A stretch of DNA of 64,000 bases, from positions 1,326,045-1,390,044 of the forward strand of contig NZ_KI421509.1 in NCBI RefSeq assembly GCF_000473225.1, written 5' to 3'. The DNA is from Sedimentitalea nanhaiensis DSM 24252 (GTDB taxonomy: Bacteria; Pseudomonadota; Alphaproteobacteria; Rhodobacterales; Rhodobacteraceae). The position numbers and the translations under genes were made by a program. The notes below the pieces were generated by a model. That model saw only the letters and a list, made by a program, of their open reading frames with translations. It did not search any database and was not told the origin of the DNA. Positions 1 through 10,230 of this stretch are shown piece by piece (within the stretch, counting starts at the first letter, position 1; each line of letters starts with the position of its first letter).

Positions 1-105
1 CAGGCCTGTCGACACCCACAGCGCAGCGGTTTCGCCAATCAGTTTCCAGCCAAAACCGCAGATCAGTGAACCCACCAGCGGGGCAAAGAGGATGATGGTT
101 TCCAT
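1..105 (-). CDS. nuoL: NADH-quinone oxidoreductase subunit L, N-terminal fragment (cut by window edge)
   Basis: Only the first 35 codons lie in the window. They read METIILFAPLVGS and then a hydrophobic stretch, as expected for the first membrane helix of the large antiporter-like proton-pumping subunit of complex I. The call rests mainly on position: this reading frame follows nuoK on the same strand after 7 bases, which is the standard nuoJ-nuoK-nuoL order. The rest of the gene lies beyond base 1. Confidence 0.8.
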   Translation of the reverse strand, partial: METIILFAPLVGSLICGFGWKLIGETAALWVSTGL

Positions 106-112
106 TGTGCTC

Positions 113-418
113 TCAGCCCTTCATCATGTTGACGTCTTCAACGTCAATAGTGCCGCGATTGCGGAAGAAACAGACCAGGATTGCCAGGCCGATCGCGGCT
201 TCGGCTGCGGCAACGGTCAGGACGAACAAGGTGAACACCTGCCCCACCAGATCGCCGAGAAAACTGGAAAAGGCGACCAGATTGATGTTTACCGCCAACA
301 GCATCAATTCAATGCTCATCAACAGGATGATCACGTTCTTGCGGTTCAGGAAAAGCCCGAAGATGCCGATGACAAACAGCGTCGCCGCCACTGTCAGGTA
401 ATGTTCAAGTCCGATCAT
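113..418 (-). CDS. nuoK: NADH-quinone oxidoreductase subunit K
   Basis: Small integral membrane subunit of the proton-pumping arm of complex I. The 101-residue length equals the family norm. Three hydrophobic helices are visible, and the two membrane glutamates that matter for proton transfer in the family are present at Glu37 (in MSIELML) and Glu73 (in AAEAAIG). A purine-rich GGGACG stretch lies about 7 bases before the ATG. It lies between nuoJ and nuoL in the usual order. Confidence 0.97.
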   Translation of the reverse strand: MIGLEHYLTVAATLFVIGIFGLFLNRKNVIILLMSIELMLLAVNINLVAFSSFLGDLVGQVFTLFVLTVAAAEAAIGLAILVCFFRNRGTIDVEDVNMMKG

Positions 419-491
419 CTGTTCGTCCCACGTTCATTTATGTTGCCCGATTTTTTCGGGTATCCGGTCGGTTTCCGTTCGGGAAACCGGC

Positions 492-1094
492 TTATAAGCC
501 CTGCCCCGGCTTCACATCTTTCAGTTCCATCGCCTTGGCCGGATCGCGCATCATCTGGGCGACGATATTCTGTCGTTTGATATCGGTGCGGTGGCGCAGC
601 GTCAGAACGATGGCCCCGATCATTGCCACCAGCAGAATCAGCCCCGCCAATTGGAACAGCAGGAAATACTGATCATACAGGATCATTCCCAGAGCTTCTG
701 TATTGTGCCGGTCCACCGGCGCGACCTGCGCGCGCAGGTCGATGGCCGCGTGGCTGCTTTCCCAAGCACCAAAGGCCATCACGAACTGCATCAGGATCAC
801 CAGCCCGATCAACAGCGCCAGAGGCATGTACCGTGCCATCTCGGCCTTCAACTCGGCGAAATCCACGTCGAGCATCATCACCACGAACAGGAACAGCACC
901 GCGACCGCGCCGACGTAGACGATGACCAGCAACATCGCCACGAATTCCGCTCCGAGCAGAACGAACAGACCGGCAGAGGAAATGAAGCTGAGGATCAGCC
1001 ACAAAACCGAATGCACCGGCTGCCGGCTGACAACGGTAAAAAACCCGCCGGTGATCACACAGATCGCAAAGAGGTAAAAGGCAAACACGCTCAT
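492..1094 (-). CDS. nuoJ: NADH-quinone oxidoreductase subunit J
   Basis: Membrane subunit of complex I (Oxidored_q3 family), 200 residues with about five hydrophobic helices and a charged C-terminal tail. The segment [17 protein letters not shown] carries the conserved helix-3 region that borders the proton channel and is typical of NuoJ/ND6. The start overlaps the end of the upstream decarboxylase-like gene by 4 bases, which suggests translational coupling. nuoK follows after a 73-base gap. Confidence 0.97.
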   Translation of the reverse strand: MSVFAFYLFAICVITGGFFTVVSRQPVHSVLWLILSFISSAGLFVLLGAEFVAMLLVIVYVGAVAVLFLFVVMMLDVDFAELKAEMARYMPLALLIGLVILMQFVMAFGAWESSHAAIDLRAQVAPVDRHNTEALGMILYDQYFLLFQLAGLILLVAMIGAIVLTLRHRTDIKRQNIVAQMMRDPAKAMELKDVKPGQGL

Positions 1095-1498
1095 GACTTG
1101 TCATCCTCTGTCTCGCTCATGACGTCCTTCGCCAGTTCCAGCGCGCGTGTCATGGCGGGAATACCGGCGAACACCGACATCTGGCCGATTGTTTCCACGA
1201 TTTCCTGTTTTCTGGCCCCTGCCGCAACGGCGTGGCGCACGGTCTGGCGTACCGCCGTGTCGGCCTGTGCGCCCTGCATCGTCAACCCGGCCAATGTGAT
1301 CAGCAGACGGGTCTTGGCGTCCAGCCCATCCTTGTTCACCGCGTTGCCGAACATAAGCTCCATCGCCTCTTTCGGCATCGTCGGCCACAGCGCCTCGAAC
1401 CCCTTTGGGGAAAAGCTTTCCAGCGCCGGGTTCAAGGCCTTTGCCATGTCCTGCGCCTGCTGCATCATGGCTTCGAAAGGGTTCGGTGTGTCACTCAT
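1091..1498 (-). CDS. carboxymuconolactone decarboxylase-like protein (second of a tandem pair)
   Basis: 135-residue protein of the carboxymuconolactone decarboxylase (CMD) fold, recognised from the pattern [14 protein letters not shown], then [18 protein letters not shown] and a hydrophobic stretch with GIPAM. It has no AhpD-type CxxC pair, so peroxidase activity is not predicted. It lies inside the nuo operon between nuoI and nuoJ and overlaps both neighbours by a few bases. Its role is unknown. Proteins of this fold bind small aromatic or quinone-like ligands, so a link to quinone handling is only a guess. Confidence 0.85.
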   Translation of the reverse strand: MSDTPNPFEAMMQQAQDMAKALNPALESFSPKGFEALWPTMPKEAMELMFGNAVNKDGLDAKTRLLITLAGLTMQGAQADTAVRQTVRHAVAAGARKQEIVETIGQMSVFAGIPAMTRALELAKDVMSETEDDKS

Positions 1499-1895
1499 CG
1501 CGCGCCGCCTCTTCGTTAAACACTTCGATTGCAGCGTTCATCGCGTTGATGACTGCCGGCAATCCGCCATACAGCGCCATCTGAAAGATGACTTCGCCGA
1601 TCTCACGCTGGCTGGCACCAACTTTGCGTGCACTGGCGATGTTCACTTTCAACTGCGGCCGGGTCTGCCCCCCCAGCGCGGTCAATGCAGCGACGGTCGC
1701 CAGAAGCCGGGTCTTTTCGTCCAATCCTTCACGGGCATAGAACTGGCCATAGGCCACATCGACCATCGTGCGGGACATCCCCGGAACCAACGCATCATAA
1801 CGCGCAGCCAAGGCTGCCTCCATCCCCGGATTGACCCTTTCAGACAGGGCCTGGCCACGCTCATAGGTGCCGGTATCGGTGACTGGGATGTTCAT
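1491..1895 (-). CDS. carboxymuconolactone decarboxylase-like protein (first of a tandem pair)
   Basis: 134-residue CMD-fold protein with the pattern [19 protein letters not shown] and then [20 protein letters not shown]. It is clearly a paralogue of the next gene downstream. The start is set at the ATG at 1895 because it forms an ATGA overlap with the nuoI stop codon; a frame extending further upstream would run inside nuoI. No redox-active cysteine pair is present. Its position among complex I subunits implies co-expression with the enzyme. The function is not known. Confidence 0.85.
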   Translation of the reverse strand: MNIPVTDTGTYERGQALSERVNPGMEAALAARYDALVPGMSRTMVDVAYGQFYAREGLDEKTRLLATVAALTALGGQTRPQLKVNIASARKVGASQREIGEVIFQMALYGGLPAVINAMNAAIEVFNEEAARDE

Positions 1896-2386
1896 CGGTA
1901 GGGCGCGTCCAACTCCAGATTGCGGGCAATCTCGGCTTCCCACATTTCACCATTCGCCAACAGTTTGTCCTTGTCATAGAACAACTCTTCGCGGGTTTCG
2001 GTGGCGAATTCGAAATTCGGCCCTTCGACGATGGCATCGACCGGACAGGCTTCCTGGCAGAAACCGCAATAGATGCATTTCGTCATGTCGATGTCATAAC
2101 GCGTCGTGCGGCGGCTGCCATCCTCGCGCGGTTCAGCGTCGATGGTGATGGCCTGCGCCGGGCAGATCGCTTCACACAGTTTGCAGGCGATGCAGCGCTC
2201 CTCGCCATTGGGATAGCGGCGCAATGCGTGCTCGCCCCGGAAACGGGGCGACAGCGGACCCTTTTCATGCGGGTAGTTCAAAGTCGCCTTGGGTGCAAAG
2301 AAATACTTTAGCCCCAGCTTCATGCCAATCATGAAATCCCAAAGCAGGAAGTATTTTGCGGCTCGTGTGTAATCCATCTGCGCCAT
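1892..2386 (-). CDS. nuoI: NADH-quinone oxidoreductase subunit I (two [4Fe-4S] clusters)
   Basis: Electron-transfer subunit carrying the N6a and N6b clusters of complex I. Two CxxCxxCxxxCP ferredoxin motifs are visible: Cys65, 68, 71 and 75 in [12 protein letters not shown], and Cys104, 107, 110 and 114 in [12 protein letters not shown]. The N-terminal amphipathic segment with [15 protein letters not shown] is typical. The 164-residue length is normal for alphaproteobacteria. The stop codon overlaps the ATG of the first CMD-like gene. Confidence 0.98.
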   Translation of the reverse strand: MAQMDYTRAAKYFLLWDFMIGMKLGLKYFFAPKATLNYPHEKGPLSPRFRGEHALRRYPNGEERCIACKLCEAICPAQAITIDAEPREDGSRRTTRYDIDMTKCIYCGFCQEACPVDAIVEGPNFEFATETREELFYDKDKLLANGEMWEAEIARNLELDAPYR

Positions 2387-2387
2387 A

Positions 2388-2585
2388 TCAGTCTCCCTGG
2401 TCCTGAGCGTTCAGTTGCATATAGGCCCAGGCTGACAGGGCGGCCGCGACGTTCGTCGGCTCTGCCGGCTTTTCCGCGCCGTCGAGCGGATTTGTTTCCT
2501 GCATCGCGAACTCATCAGTCAGATAGCGGGCCAATGCGGTCAACTCGTCCGTGTCCGCAGTCTGGATATTTTGCGCCAACGACAT
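2388..2585 (-). CDS. small soluble protein between nuoH and nuoI
   Basis: 65-residue acidic protein (starts [15 protein letters not shown], ends NAQDQGD) with no membrane segment and no cysteine. It fills the whole space between nuoH and nuoI with only 1-2 bases on each side, which argues that it is a real translated gene of the operon. I do not recognise a family. Rhodobacter capsulatus nuo is known to contain several unidentified reading frames between subunits, and this may be one of that type. Confidence 0.7.
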   Translation of the reverse strand: MSLAQNIQTADTDELTALARYLTDEFAMQETNPLDGAEKPAEPTNVAAALSAWAYMQLNAQDQGD

Positions 2586-2587
2586 GC

Positions 2588-3625
2588 TCAGCCTCCCGTA
2601 CCCCAGCGCGCGAAAGCGCCCCAGAACCAGTCGAACTTGGCCGCAAAAGACACGAACACCACCCAGACCAACGAGAAGGGAAGGAACACTTTCCAGCCCA
2701 GCCGCATTAACTGATCATAGCGGTAGCGCGGCGTGATCGCCTTGACCATCGCGAACAGGAAGAAGAAGAACGCCATCTTGCCGACCATCCACAGCACACC
2801 ATCGGGGATGCCGGGGATCGGGCTGAGCCAACCGCCAAAGAACAACAGCGAAGTCAGCGCGCACATCAGAAAGATGGCAATGTATTCCCCGGCCATGAAC
2901 AGCAGGAAGGGCGTTGCGGAATACTCGACCTGATAACCGGCCACCAGCTCGGATTCAGCTTCGGGCAGATCAAACGGCGGGCGATTCGTTTCGGCCAGCG
3001 CCGAGATGAAAAACAGGAAAACCATCGGGAAATGTGGCAGCCAGTACCAGCTGAAGAAGCCATAGTCGCCGTCCTGCGCCCGCACGATATCGCCAAAGTT
3101 CATGCTGCCGGTCGACAGGATCACGCCGATGATGATCAATCCGATTGACACCTCATAGCTGATCATCTGTGCGGCGGACCGCAAGGAACCCAGGAAAGGG
3201 TATTTGGAGTTGGACGCCCACCCCCCCATGATCACGCCGTAAACCTCCAGGCTGGAGACCGCGAACACGTACAGGATGGCGACATTGATGTCAGACAGCA
3301 CCCAACCGTCGTTGAACGGGATCACCGCCCAGGCGATCATCGCCAGAACAAAGCTGGTCAGTGGCGCCAACAGGAATACCGTGCGGTCGGCCCCGGCGGG
3401 GATGACCACCTCTTTGACCACATATTTCAGCGCATCGGCCACCGATTGCAGCAGGCCAAAGACACCGACAACGTTCGGACCGCGCCGCATCTGAACCGCG
3501 GCCCAGATCTTGCGGTCGCCATAGACCAGAAACAGGAGCGAGATCATCACAAAGGCAACGACGGCAAGCACCTGCGCCAGTATCAACGCGGCAATGCCGC
3601 CCGGGGTGGAAAAGAAGTCAGCCAT
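2588..3625 (-). CDS. nuoH: NADH-quinone oxidoreductase subunit H
   Basis: Membrane subunit that helps form the quinone-binding channel at the junction with the peripheral arm. It has 345 residues with about eight hydrophobic helices. The conserved loop [20 protein letters not shown] is present near residue 215 and carries the acidic residues linked to quinone entry. A GAGG ribosome-binding site lies just before the ATG. Confidence 0.98.
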   Translation of the reverse strand: MADFFSTPGGIAALILAQVLAVVAFVMISLLFLVYGDRKIWAAVQMRRGPNVVGVFGLLQSVADALKYVVKEVVIPAGADRTVFLLAPLTSFVLAMIAWAVIPFNDGWVLSDINVAILYVFAVSSLEVYGVIMGGWASNSKYPFLGSLRSAAQMISYEVSIGLIIIGVILSTGSMNFGDIVRAQDGDYGFFSWYWLPHFPMVFLFFISALAETNRPPFDLPEAESELVAGYQVEYSATPFLLFMAGEYIAIFLMCALTSLLFFGGWLSPIPGIPDGVLWMVGKMAFFFFLFAMVKAITPRYRYDQLMRLGWKVFLPFSLVWVVFVSFAAKFDWFWGAFARWGTGG

Positions 3626-3878
3626 AAGTCCTCACACCGTGGGTATTCCGTTGTTTCGCGCAGTTGGCGACTACGACCTGGGCGTCGAAAGCTGCCAGCC
3701 TGCCGGGCAGGGTCGGCGAGTTGCTGTAAACAGCATCTGTCGCCCGCATGCCAGCCTTTTCCTGTCGATTCGTGCGCAAATGCCGCGCTGCGTGACCATC
3801 GCGAAACCGGCCTGAAGCCGCTGCCGCAGATCGGCCCGCTCGTATGGCCGGTCTGGATATGATCCAAGTCCGGATCAT
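3618..3878 (-). CDS. possible small protein between nuoG and nuoH
   Basis: The 249 bases between nuoG and nuoH hold one open frame of 86 codons. Its ATG overlaps the nuoG stop codon (ATGA), and its end overlaps the nuoH start by 8 bases. That layout matches other small genes in this operon. However, the predicted protein is basic and rich in arginine and alanine, has no recognisable domain, and could be a chance frame in GC-rich DNA. An internal ATG near residue 44 (MRATDAVYS) is an alternative start. Confidence 0.3.
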   Translation of the reverse strand: MIRTWIISRPAIRAGRSAAAASGRFRDGHAARHLRTNRQEKAGMRATDAVYSNSPTLPGRLAAFDAQVVVANCAKQRNTHGVRTYG

Positions 3879-5896
3879 TCTGCCGCAATCTTGGAGTCGC
3901 CGCGCGCACGGGCGTTTGCCGAAAGCTCGGCCATAAGCGCGCTGGCCCGGGCAATCGGGTTGGTCAGGTAAAAATCATTGATTGCGAGGCGAAAGCCCGC
4001 CTTCCCCAGTGGAGCTGAATCCAACGGATGAACCGGGTTTTGCGGAACCGCGTCAACCAGCGCGAGATGCGGCACCTCTGCCACCAGCACCTGACGCAAT
4101 TGCGCCAGAGAATCGTAAGGCAGCGTCGCGCCCAATTCTGCGGACAGTGCCCGAAGGATCGCCCAGTTTTCCTTGGCTTCGCCCGGCGCGAACCCGGCGC
4201 GCAGTGCCAGTTGCGGACGGCCTTCGGTGTTGACGAACAGACCCTGTTCCTCAGTATAGGCTGCGCCTGGCAGGATCACATCCGCACGGTGCGCGCCGCG
4301 ATCGCCGTGGCTGCCCTGATAGATCACAAAGGCCCCCGGTGCGATGTCGATTTCATCCGCACCAAGGTTATAGATCACATCCGCCTCGCCGATGGCGTCC
4401 ATGCCGCGTTCGTTGGTACAGCCCGCATCCATCGCGCCGACCCGTCCCGCTGCGGTGTGCAGAATCAGCAGCCCGCTTTGCGTTTCTTCGGCAATGCGCT
4501 GTGCGGCAGCCAGAACGGCAGCGCCATCGGCTTCCTGCAATGCGCCCTGTCCGACGATGACCATCGAGGCCCGACCGCGAATCTCGTCATCTCCGCCCAT
4601 GTCCACAACCTGCTGCAAGGCAGCGCGATCATCACCCATATGGGCATATTCATACGTCAGATCAACCGCTTGTCCTACAAGCGCCACATCGGCGCCGTGG
4701 CTCCAGGCCTTGCGAATCCGGGCATTGAGGACCGGAGCTTCGACACGCGGGTTGGTGCCGATCAACAGAATACGCTCGGCGTGATCGATATCCTCGATCA
4801 TGGCGGTGCCGACATAGGCCCCCCGGTTGCCGGCGGGCAGTTTTGCACCGTCCGTTCGACATTCGACGACGCCGCCCTGACTCTCGATCATCTGCCTCAG
4901 CGCAAATGCCGCCTCGACCGGGGCCAGATCGCCGACCAGACCCGCAGGCGCTTTGGCCCCTTTCAGCGCTTCGGCCGCCTTGGTCAGCGCTTCTGGCCAT
5001 GTCGAAGGGCGCAGCTTGCCGTTTTCGCGCACGTAAGGCCGATCCAGACGCTGGCGGCGCAGACCGTCCCAGACAAACCGGGTTTTATCGGAAATCCACT
5101 CTTCGTTCACGCCATCGTTGTTGCGTGGCAAGAACCGCATCACTTCGCGCCCCTTGGTATCGACACGGATGTTGGACCCCAGCGCATCCATCACGTCGAT
5201 GCTTTCGGTCTTGGTCAACTCCCAGGGCCGCGCCGTAAAAGCGTAAGGTTTTGAAACCAAAGCACCGACCGGGCACAGGTCAATGATGTTGCCCTGCATG
5301 TTGCTGTCCAGCGTCTGGCCCAGATAGCTGGTGATCTCGGCATCTTCGCCGCGCCCGGTCTGTCCCATCTGGGTGATCCCGGCCACTTCAGAGGTGAACC
5401 GAACGCAACGGGTGCAGGAAATGCAACGGGTCATGTGGGTTTCCACCAGCGGACCCAGATCCAGATCCTCGGTGGCACGTTTGGCCTCGCGGAACCGGCT
5501 GAAGTCGACGCCATAGGCCATCGCCTGATCCTGCAGGTCACATTCGCCACCCTGATCGCAGATCGGGCAATCCAGCGGGTGGTTGATCAGCAGAAACTCC
5601 ATCACGCCCTCGCGGGCCTTTTTGACCATCGGCGAGTTGGTCTTGACCTGCGGGGCCTGCCCTTCGGGGCCGGGGCGCAAATCACGCACCTGCATCGCAC
5701 AGCTGGCCGCGGGTTTCGGCGGGCCGCCCACGACTTCGACCAGACACATCCGACAGTTGCCCGCGATCGTAAGCCGCTCGTGATAGCAGAAACGTGGGAT
5801 TTCCACGCCAGCCACTTCGCAGGCCTGGATCAGGGTCATCGCCCCGTCCACTTCGACTTCATTGCCATCGATGTTGATCTTGCGCAGGTCAGACAT
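3875..5896 (-). CDS. nuoG: NADH-quinone oxidoreductase subunit G
   Basis: Iron-sulfur subunit of the complex I peripheral arm, 673 residues. The N-terminal [2Fe-2S] site is formed by Cys37, Cys48, Cys51 and Cys66. It is followed by the His-Cys3 cluster segment [14 protein letters not shown] and the [4Fe-4S] segment [10 protein letters not shown] with a later DLCPVGAL. The rest is a molybdopterin-oxidoreductase-like domain without a cofactor, shorter than the roughly 900 residues of the E. coli protein, as in mitochondria and alphaproteobacteria. It begins 3 bases after the upstream small gene, with an AAGG site before the ATG. Confidence 0.98.
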   Translation of the reverse strand: MSDLRKINIDGNEVEVDGAMTLIQACEVAGVEIPRFCYHERLTIAGNCRMCLVEVVGGPPKPAASCAMQVRDLRPGPEGQAPQVKTNSPMVKKAREGVMEFLLINHPLDCPICDQGGECDLQDQAMAYGVDFSRFREAKRATEDLDLGPLVETHMTRCISCTRCVRFTSEVAGITQMGQTGRGEDAEITSYLGQTLDSNMQGNIIDLCPVGALVSKPYAFTARPWELTKTESIDVMDALGSNIRVDTKGREVMRFLPRNNDGVNEEWISDKTRFVWDGLRRQRLDRPYVRENGKLRPSTWPEALTKAAEALKGAKAPAGLVGDLAPVEAAFALRQMIESQGGVVECRTDGAKLPAGNRGAYVGTAMIEDIDHAERILLIGTNPRVEAPVLNARIRKAWSHGADVALVGQAVDLTYEYAHMGDDRAALQQVVDMGGDDEIRGRASMVIVGQGALQEADGAAVLAAAQRIAEETQSGLLILHTAAGRVGAMDAGCTNERGMDAIGEADVIYNLGADEIDIAPGAFVIYQGSHGDRGAHRADVILPGAAYTEEQGLFVNTEGRPQLALRAGFAPGEAKENWAILRALSAELGATLPYDSLAQLRQVLVAEVPHLALVDAVPQNPVHPLDSAPLGKAGFRLAINDFYLTNPIARASALMAELSANARARGDSKIAAE

Positions 5897-5899
5897 GGT

Positions 5900-6319
5900 C
5901 TATCTCGCCTTCAAAAGCGCGCCGATCGCGCTGGATTTCTCGATTTCCGCACGCCCAAAGGTGCAGAAGGTTTGTGGGTCGGCATAGGAAACGCCGTTTT
6001 GGGCCAGATATCTCTCGCCCTTGGCGCGCATCCTGGCCTTTTCAGCGTCGGACTCGACATAGGCCTTGATCTCGGCATCCGAGTATCCCAACGCGTTTGC
6101 CCGCGAACGCAACCGCCAGGCCATACCGATCGCCTTGAGACGGCGCGCCGCAATACCGTCGCAGTTTTCACTGATCTCATTGGCCACGGCGGCGGCAAAT
6201 ATAATGTTTTCGACCTCGGGTACTTCGCGCAGCGATGGCTTGCCTTCGGCGGCCACCACCGGGGCGGCGCAAAGGGAAAGCGCCAGAAAAGCAACCCTCA
6301 AGGGTGCACCACGACCCAC
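5900..6319 (-). CDS. secreted DUF5333-like protein in the nuo operon
   Basis: Small exported protein with a signal peptide (RVAFLALSLCAAPVVA, cleavage near AA-EG) and a mature part of about 115 residues with two cysteines, one near CDGIAARRLKAIG and one in FCTFG. I believe this matches DUF5333, a Rhodobacterales family found next to nuoG, but I have not run a search. The start is uncertain: I chose the GTG at 6319, which lies after the hairpin at 6331-6354. Alternatives are GTG at 6385 or 6376 (the latter overlaps the upstream stop) and TTG at 6301. The function is unknown. Confidence 0.7.
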   Translation of the reverse strand: MGRGAPLRVAFLALSLCAAPVVAAEGKPSLREVPEVENIIFAAAVANEISENCDGIAARRLKAIGMAWRLRSRANALGYSDAEIKAYVESDAEKARMRAKGERYLAQNGVSYADPQTFCTFGRAEIEKSSAIGALLKAR

Positions 6320-6330
6320 AGTCTCCGACG

Positions 6331-6354
6331 GGACCTCAGGCCGGAGGCCGGTCC
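6331..6354. other. bulged hairpin between two nuo-operon genes
   Basis: The two outer arms GGACC and GGTCC pair, and inside them GGCC pairs with GGCC around a GGA loop; three bases (TCA) bulge on one side. It lies at the junction of the lipoprotein gene and the DUF5333-like gene. It may be an mRNA processing or stability element; no U-run follows on either strand, so it is not a classical terminator. Confidence 0.45.
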
Positions 6355-6372
6355 GTACTTTTGAAAATATGC

Positions 6373-6723
6373 TCACGGATCGCACCGGCCACGAAAGGTG
6401 ATCGCGTTGTCCGAAACGCTCAGCCGTCCCGGTTCGGATTCCGGGCCAACGGACCAGTCAATCATCGACGTACCGTAGTTCGCGATGCAGTATTTGGTCC
6501 CCTCATACCGCGCCGCTTCGCGGGCCCCGTCCAGCGATTGGGTTGCATCGAAGATCGTCGCCGTGAAATCCGCGCGCGACACTTTCTTGTCCACGGGCCT
6601 GGTCTTGGCCTTGAATACCACGCCGTGAAAGGCAAACGCATCCTTACGCTTGCCAGAGCAGCCGGACACCACGGCCACTGCGGCAACCAGACCCAGCGAT
6701 ATCAGAACCGAAGTCACGCGCAT
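6373..6723 (-). CDS. small lipoprotein in the nuo operon
   Basis: 116-residue protein with a lipoprotein signal peptide: MRVTSVLISLGLVAAVAV followed by the lipobox VSGC, so Cys22 would be acylated. The mature part holds two more cysteines (KYCIANYG and GRCDP at the C-terminus) that could form a disulfide. The ATG at 6723 is chosen because GGGAG lies 6-7 bases upstream; an in-frame ATG at 6741 lacks this site. It lies between nuoF and the DUF5333-like gene. No known family is recognised, and the role in complex I biogenesis, if any, is unknown. Confidence 0.75.
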   Translation of the reverse strand: MRVTSVLISLGLVAAVAVVSGCSGKRKDAFAFHGVVFKAKTRPVDKKVSRADFTATIFDATQSLDGAREAARYEGTKYCIANYGTSMIDWSVGPESEPGRLSVSDNAITFRGRCDP

Positions 6724-6871
6724 CGACGTCTCCCGTTCCAAGGCAGGGCCATTACGGACAACCGCGGTGTCCCCTGGCAGGGTCGTGGTGATATGCGAAC
6801 AAATTTCATCATGCCCGGATCAGAGCGCTGCCGCATGCAAGATATGGGTCGCGATCATTGACACACACCCC

Positions 6872-8170
6872 CTATTCCGCCGCAACCGCACTGACGCGGC
6901 CCGTGCGCTTGTGCTTGATGCGATCCTCGATCTCGTCGCGGAAATGCCGGATCAAACCCTGGATCGGCCAGGCCGCCGCGTCGCCAAGCGCGCAGATCGT
7001 ATGGCCCTCGACCTGTTTTGTCACGTCCAGCAGCATGTCAATCTCTTCGGGCTCGGCATCGCCCGTGACCAGACGATCCATAACCCGCATCATCCAACCG
7101 GTGCCTTCGCGGCAAGGCGTGCACTGACCACAGCTTTCATGTTTATAAAACTTGCTTAGCCGCCAGATCGCCTTGATCACGTCGGTCGAATTGTCCATCA
7201 CGATGACCGCCGCCGTACCCAGACCCGACCGCTGCTCGCGCAGCCAGTCGAAATCCATGATGCACTCTTCCTTCATGATCTTGCCGGGCAGCAAGGGAAC
7301 CGACGATCCGCCCGGAATCACCGCCTTGAGGTTGTCCCACCCGCCGCGAATACCGCCGCAATGCCGGTCGATCAGCTCCTCAAAACCGATACTCATGGCC
7401 TCTTCGACCACGCAGGGGTTGTTCACATGACCGCTGATCGCAAACAGCTTGGTGCCCGCATTGTTGGGACGGCCAAAGCTGGAAAACCACTCGGGACCAC
7501 GGCGCAGGATGGTCGGCACCACGGCAATGGATTCCACGTTGTTCACCGTGGTCGGGCAGCCATACAGGCCCGCGCCTGCCGGGAACGGCGGTTTCATCCG
7601 CGGCATGCCCTTTTTGCCTTCCAGGCTTTCCAGAAGCGCGGTTTCCTCGCCACAGATATAAGCCCCGGCCCCGTGGTGCAGGTATATGTCGAAATCCCAA
7701 CCCGATCCGGCCGCATTCGGCCCCACCAGACCGGCGTCATAGGCCTCGTCGATGGCATTTTGCAGTGCTTCTTTCTCGCGGATATATTCGCCGCGAATAT
7801 AGATATAACACGCGTTGGCATTCATCGCGAAAGACGCGATCAGACAGCCTTCGATCAATGTATGCGGATCGTGGCGCATGATCTCGCGGTCCTTGCAGGT
7901 GCCAGGTTCGGATTCATCCGCATTGACCACCAGATAGCTGGGGCGGCCATCGCTTTCCTTGGGCATGAACGACCATTTCAACCCGGTCGGAAATCCTGCG
8001 CCACCGCGCCCCCGCAGGCCGGAATCCTTCATCTGCTGCACAACCCAGTCGCGCCCCTTCTGGATCAGACCGGCGGTCCCATCCCAATGGCCGCGCGCCT
8101 TCGCACCGGCCAGGGTGCGATCATGCATCCCGTAAAGGTTGGTAAAGATCCGGTCCTGGTCTTTCAGCAT
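6872..8170 (-). CDS. nuoF: NADH-quinone oxidoreductase subunit F (NADH/FMN-binding)
   Basis: Catalytic subunit that oxidises NADH, carrying FMN and the N3 [4Fe-4S] cluster. The glycine-rich nucleotide loop [16 protein letters not shown] (about residues 54-69), the FMN segment [14 protein letters not shown] and the cluster motif [14 protein letters not shown] are all present. The 432-residue length is normal. A 130-base spacer without a clear gene separates it from the next gene downstream. Confidence 0.98.
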   Translation of the reverse strand: MLKDQDRIFTNLYGMHDRTLAGAKARGHWDGTAGLIQKGRDWVVQQMKDSGLRGRGGAGFPTGLKWSFMPKESDGRPSYLVVNADESEPGTCKDREIMRHDPHTLIEGCLIASFAMNANACYIYIRGEYIREKEALQNAIDEAYDAGLVGPNAAGSGWDFDIYLHHGAGAYICGEETALLESLEGKKGMPRMKPPFPAGAGLYGCPTTVNNVESIAVVPTILRRGPEWFSSFGRPNNAGTKLFAISGHVNNPCVVEEAMSIGFEELIDRHCGGIRGGWDNLKAVIPGGSSVPLLPGKIMKEECIMDFDWLREQRSGLGTAAVIVMDNSTDVIKAIWRLSKFYKHESCGQCTPCREGTGWMMRVMDRLVTGDAEPEEIDMLLDVTKQVEGHTICALGDAAAWPIQGLIRHFRDEIEDRIKHKRTGRVSAVAAE

Positions 8171-8176
8171 GGTTGC

Positions 8177-8410
8177 CTACCTCTGGCTGTCCTGGCGCAA
8201 GCGCCAGAGTTGGTAAATGTTGACCAGCGCCCACACGAAAGCCGCAAGAGCGCCGAAATAAATCAGCATCTCAAAGCGCATCGGCAGGCCCAGAACCCGA
8301 ACGATCCAGGGGGCCAGAATGGCCGCAATGCCGCCTGCCGCGATCACCAGTCCGGTGTTGCGACCCTTGCGGGCAAAGCTTCTGTCCTGTTCCGTATTCA
8401 TCTGGTCCAT
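8177..8410 (-). CDS. small membrane protein between nuoE and nuoF (DUF5337-like)
   Basis: 77-residue protein with a charged N-terminus and two hydrophobic helices separated by the short loop VLGLPMRFE, ending in a basic tail WRLRQDSQR. I think it corresponds to DUF5337, a Rhodobacterales family encoded in nuo operons, from memory only. It starts 30 bases after nuoE and ends 6 bases before nuoF. An internal ATG at codon 4 is an equally possible start. The function is unknown. Confidence 0.75.
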   Translation of the reverse strand: MDQMNTEQDRSFARKGRNTGLVIAAGGIAAILAPWIVRVLGLPMRFEMLIYFGALAAFVWALVNIYQLWRLRQDSQR

Positions 8411-8440
8411 TCTGCGTGTGGTTCGCCAAAGCGAACAGGA

Positions 8441-9670
8441 TTAGTCGTACAGCTCGTCCCTGGCTGCACGCTTGGAGAACTCTGTCTCCTCCCCCGCAGC
8501 CAGGGCTTTGGCCTGGTCCACCCAATCGTCGCGGCTGACACGGCCCTTGAAGCCAACCAGATTCTGATCCGCCCAGGCCACTTCCGCCGGGCTCCAGCTC
8601 GCAATCTGGTCAAAGTGGAACACACCGATGCTGTTCAATGCACTTTCCAGCTTGGGTCCGACCCCCTTGATCATCTTCAGATCGTCCGGTTTTCCACCGC
8701 GCGCGGTGTCCAGAAGCGCCGGTTTTTCGCCTTCGGTTTCGGCGACTTCCAACGGAGCCTGCGGCTCGGGGGCGTCCGCCTCGGTCGCATCGCCGCCCGT
8801 ATAGCGCCAGACACCCTTGCGCGAGGCCAGTTCATCCTGTCCCGGCAATGCGGTCGACGGTTTTAACACGCCCGCAGGTTCGACAGGCGTTGGCGCGGGC
8901 GCCGCGGCCGCAGATTGGGTCGGTTCAGTTTTGGCGGCGGGTTGGGCCGGGCTGTTGGCCGCCTCTTTGCGCCACTGCGTCAGCAGCGGCACTTCGGTGC
9001 CGTCGATTCGCTTGATCGTGTCGCCGATGTCCACGGCCAGTTGGGCGCTGGCATTATATTGGGTGCGGCCGCTTTCATATTCGGTCAGGCTGGTCAGCCC
9101 GCTCAGCGGCTCGGCGGCATAGCGCCCATTCTGCGGCCCCGGCACCGGCACCTTGCCAGCGGCCAACTCGTCCAGCATCTCGGCGAACCGCTCTGCGGTC
9201 AGGTCCTCGTAATAGTCCTTGCCGATTTGCGCCATCGGCGCGTTGGCGCAGGATCCAAGGCATTCGACCTCTTCCCAGCTGAACCTGCCATCGTCAGACA
9301 GTGTGTGCGGCTTGGCGGCAATCTTGTCCTGGCACACCGCCATCAGATCCTCTGCACCGCAGATCATGCAGGACGTGGTGCCACAGATCTGGATATGCGC
9401 CACACTTCCCACCGGCTGCAACTGGAACATGAAATAGAAACTGGCCACCTCAAGCGCGCGGATATAGGCCATGCCCAGCATGTCGGCGACATGCTCGATT
9501 GCGGGCCGGGTCAGCCAGCCTTCCTGTTCCTGCGCACGCCAAAGCAGCGGGATGATCGCGCTGGCCTGACGGCCTTCGGGGTATTTGCTGATCTGACCTT
9601 CCGCCCAGGCCAGATTGGCCTCGGTGAACGTGAAGGTCTCGGGTTGTTCAGCATGAAGACGACGCAACAT
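8441..9670 (-). CDS. nuoE: NADH-quinone oxidoreductase subunit E with long C-terminal extension
   Basis: The first 170 or so residues are the normal 24-kDa subunit, with the N1a [2Fe-2S] ligands Cys96, Cys101, Cys137 and Cys141 (ICGTTSC and ECLGSC). The protein is 409 residues, whereas E. coli NuoE has 166. The extra part contains an alanine/proline-rich linker (about 225-290), then a segment [20 protein letters not shown] that looks like a helix-hairpin-helix nucleic-acid-binding fold, and a [18 protein letters not shown] segment. Such extended NuoE proteins are known from Rhodobacterales; what the extension does is not clear. Confidence 0.96.
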   Translation of the reverse strand: MLRRLHAEQPETFTFTEANLAWAEGQISKYPEGRQASAIIPLLWRAQEQEGWLTRPAIEHVADMLGMAYIRALEVASFYFMFQLQPVGSVAHIQICGTTSCMICGAEDLMAVCQDKIAAKPHTLSDDGRFSWEEVECLGSCANAPMAQIGKDYYEDLTAERFAEMLDELAAGKVPVPGPQNGRYAAEPLSGLTSLTEYESGRTQYNASAQLAVDIGDTIKRIDGTEVPLLTQWRKEAANSPAQPAAKTEPTQSAAAAPAPTPVEPAGVLKPSTALPGQDELASRKGVWRYTGGDATEADAPEPQAPLEVAETEGEKPALLDTARGGKPDDLKMIKGVGPKLESALNSIGVFHFDQIASWSPAEVAWADQNLVGFKGRVSRDDWVDQAKALAAGEETEFSKRAARDELYD

Positions 9671-10230
9671 CAGGCTTTTCCTTCCGCAACCAGACGGCAG
9701 CCGGTAAAGACCGAATACTGCGCGCCCAGAAAATCACTCAACGAGGTTATCACCGCGTCGATTTCATTGTCCATTTTGTCCTGGCCGATCCGCCCCGGTA
9801 CAATGTCGAGCAACCGCTTGGACAGCCCGCGCAATTGTTGCGCCAGATAGGCCCGATACTTGTCCAGATCGCCCAGGATCGACGCCTTGGCCAGACCGCT
9901 TTCCATCACGTTCAACCGCGGCACCACGCGCTCTTGCAAGGCAAGTAGACTGGCCGCGTCCGTAATCGCAATTCGCGGCGGCCAGCGGTCACTCGACCCC
10001 ATGCGCGGCGCAGACCGGCGCAGGGCCATGTCCAGATCGGCTGCGGCATCGAAATTGTCAAAGCAGATATCAAGCTTTTTTTCCAGCAGCCGGGTTTCGT
10101 TGGCCTCGACAAACTGAACCCGCGCATACCACGCCTGCACCGCCACAAAAATCGCCGCAGCCAGCGTCGAGCCGGCTAGCAGGCTGTTGGAGTGGCTGCG
10201 CTGCACGCGGTTGGCGGGTCGCGAATTCAT
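9670..10230 (-). CDS. membrane-anchored protein between nuoD and nuoE
   Basis: 186-residue protein with one N-terminal hydrophobic segment (about residues 16-35, [19 protein letters not shown]) and a mostly helical remainder, consistent with a single-pass protein with a periplasmic or cytoplasmic helical domain. Two cysteines are present (DICFDNF and TGCRLV). The ends overlap nuoD and nuoE by a few bases. No family recognised. The first in-operon spacing suggests it is co-translated with complex I subunits. Confidence 0.75.
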   Translation of the reverse strand: MNSRPANRVQRSHSNSLLAGSTLAAAIFVAVQAWYARVQFVEANETRLLEKKLDICFDNFDAAADLDMALRRSAPRMGSSDRWPPRIAITDAASLLALQERVVPRLNVMESGLAKASILGDLDKYRAYLAQQLRGLSKRLLDIVPGRIGQDKMDNEIDAVITSLSDFLGAQYSVFTGCRLVAEGKA

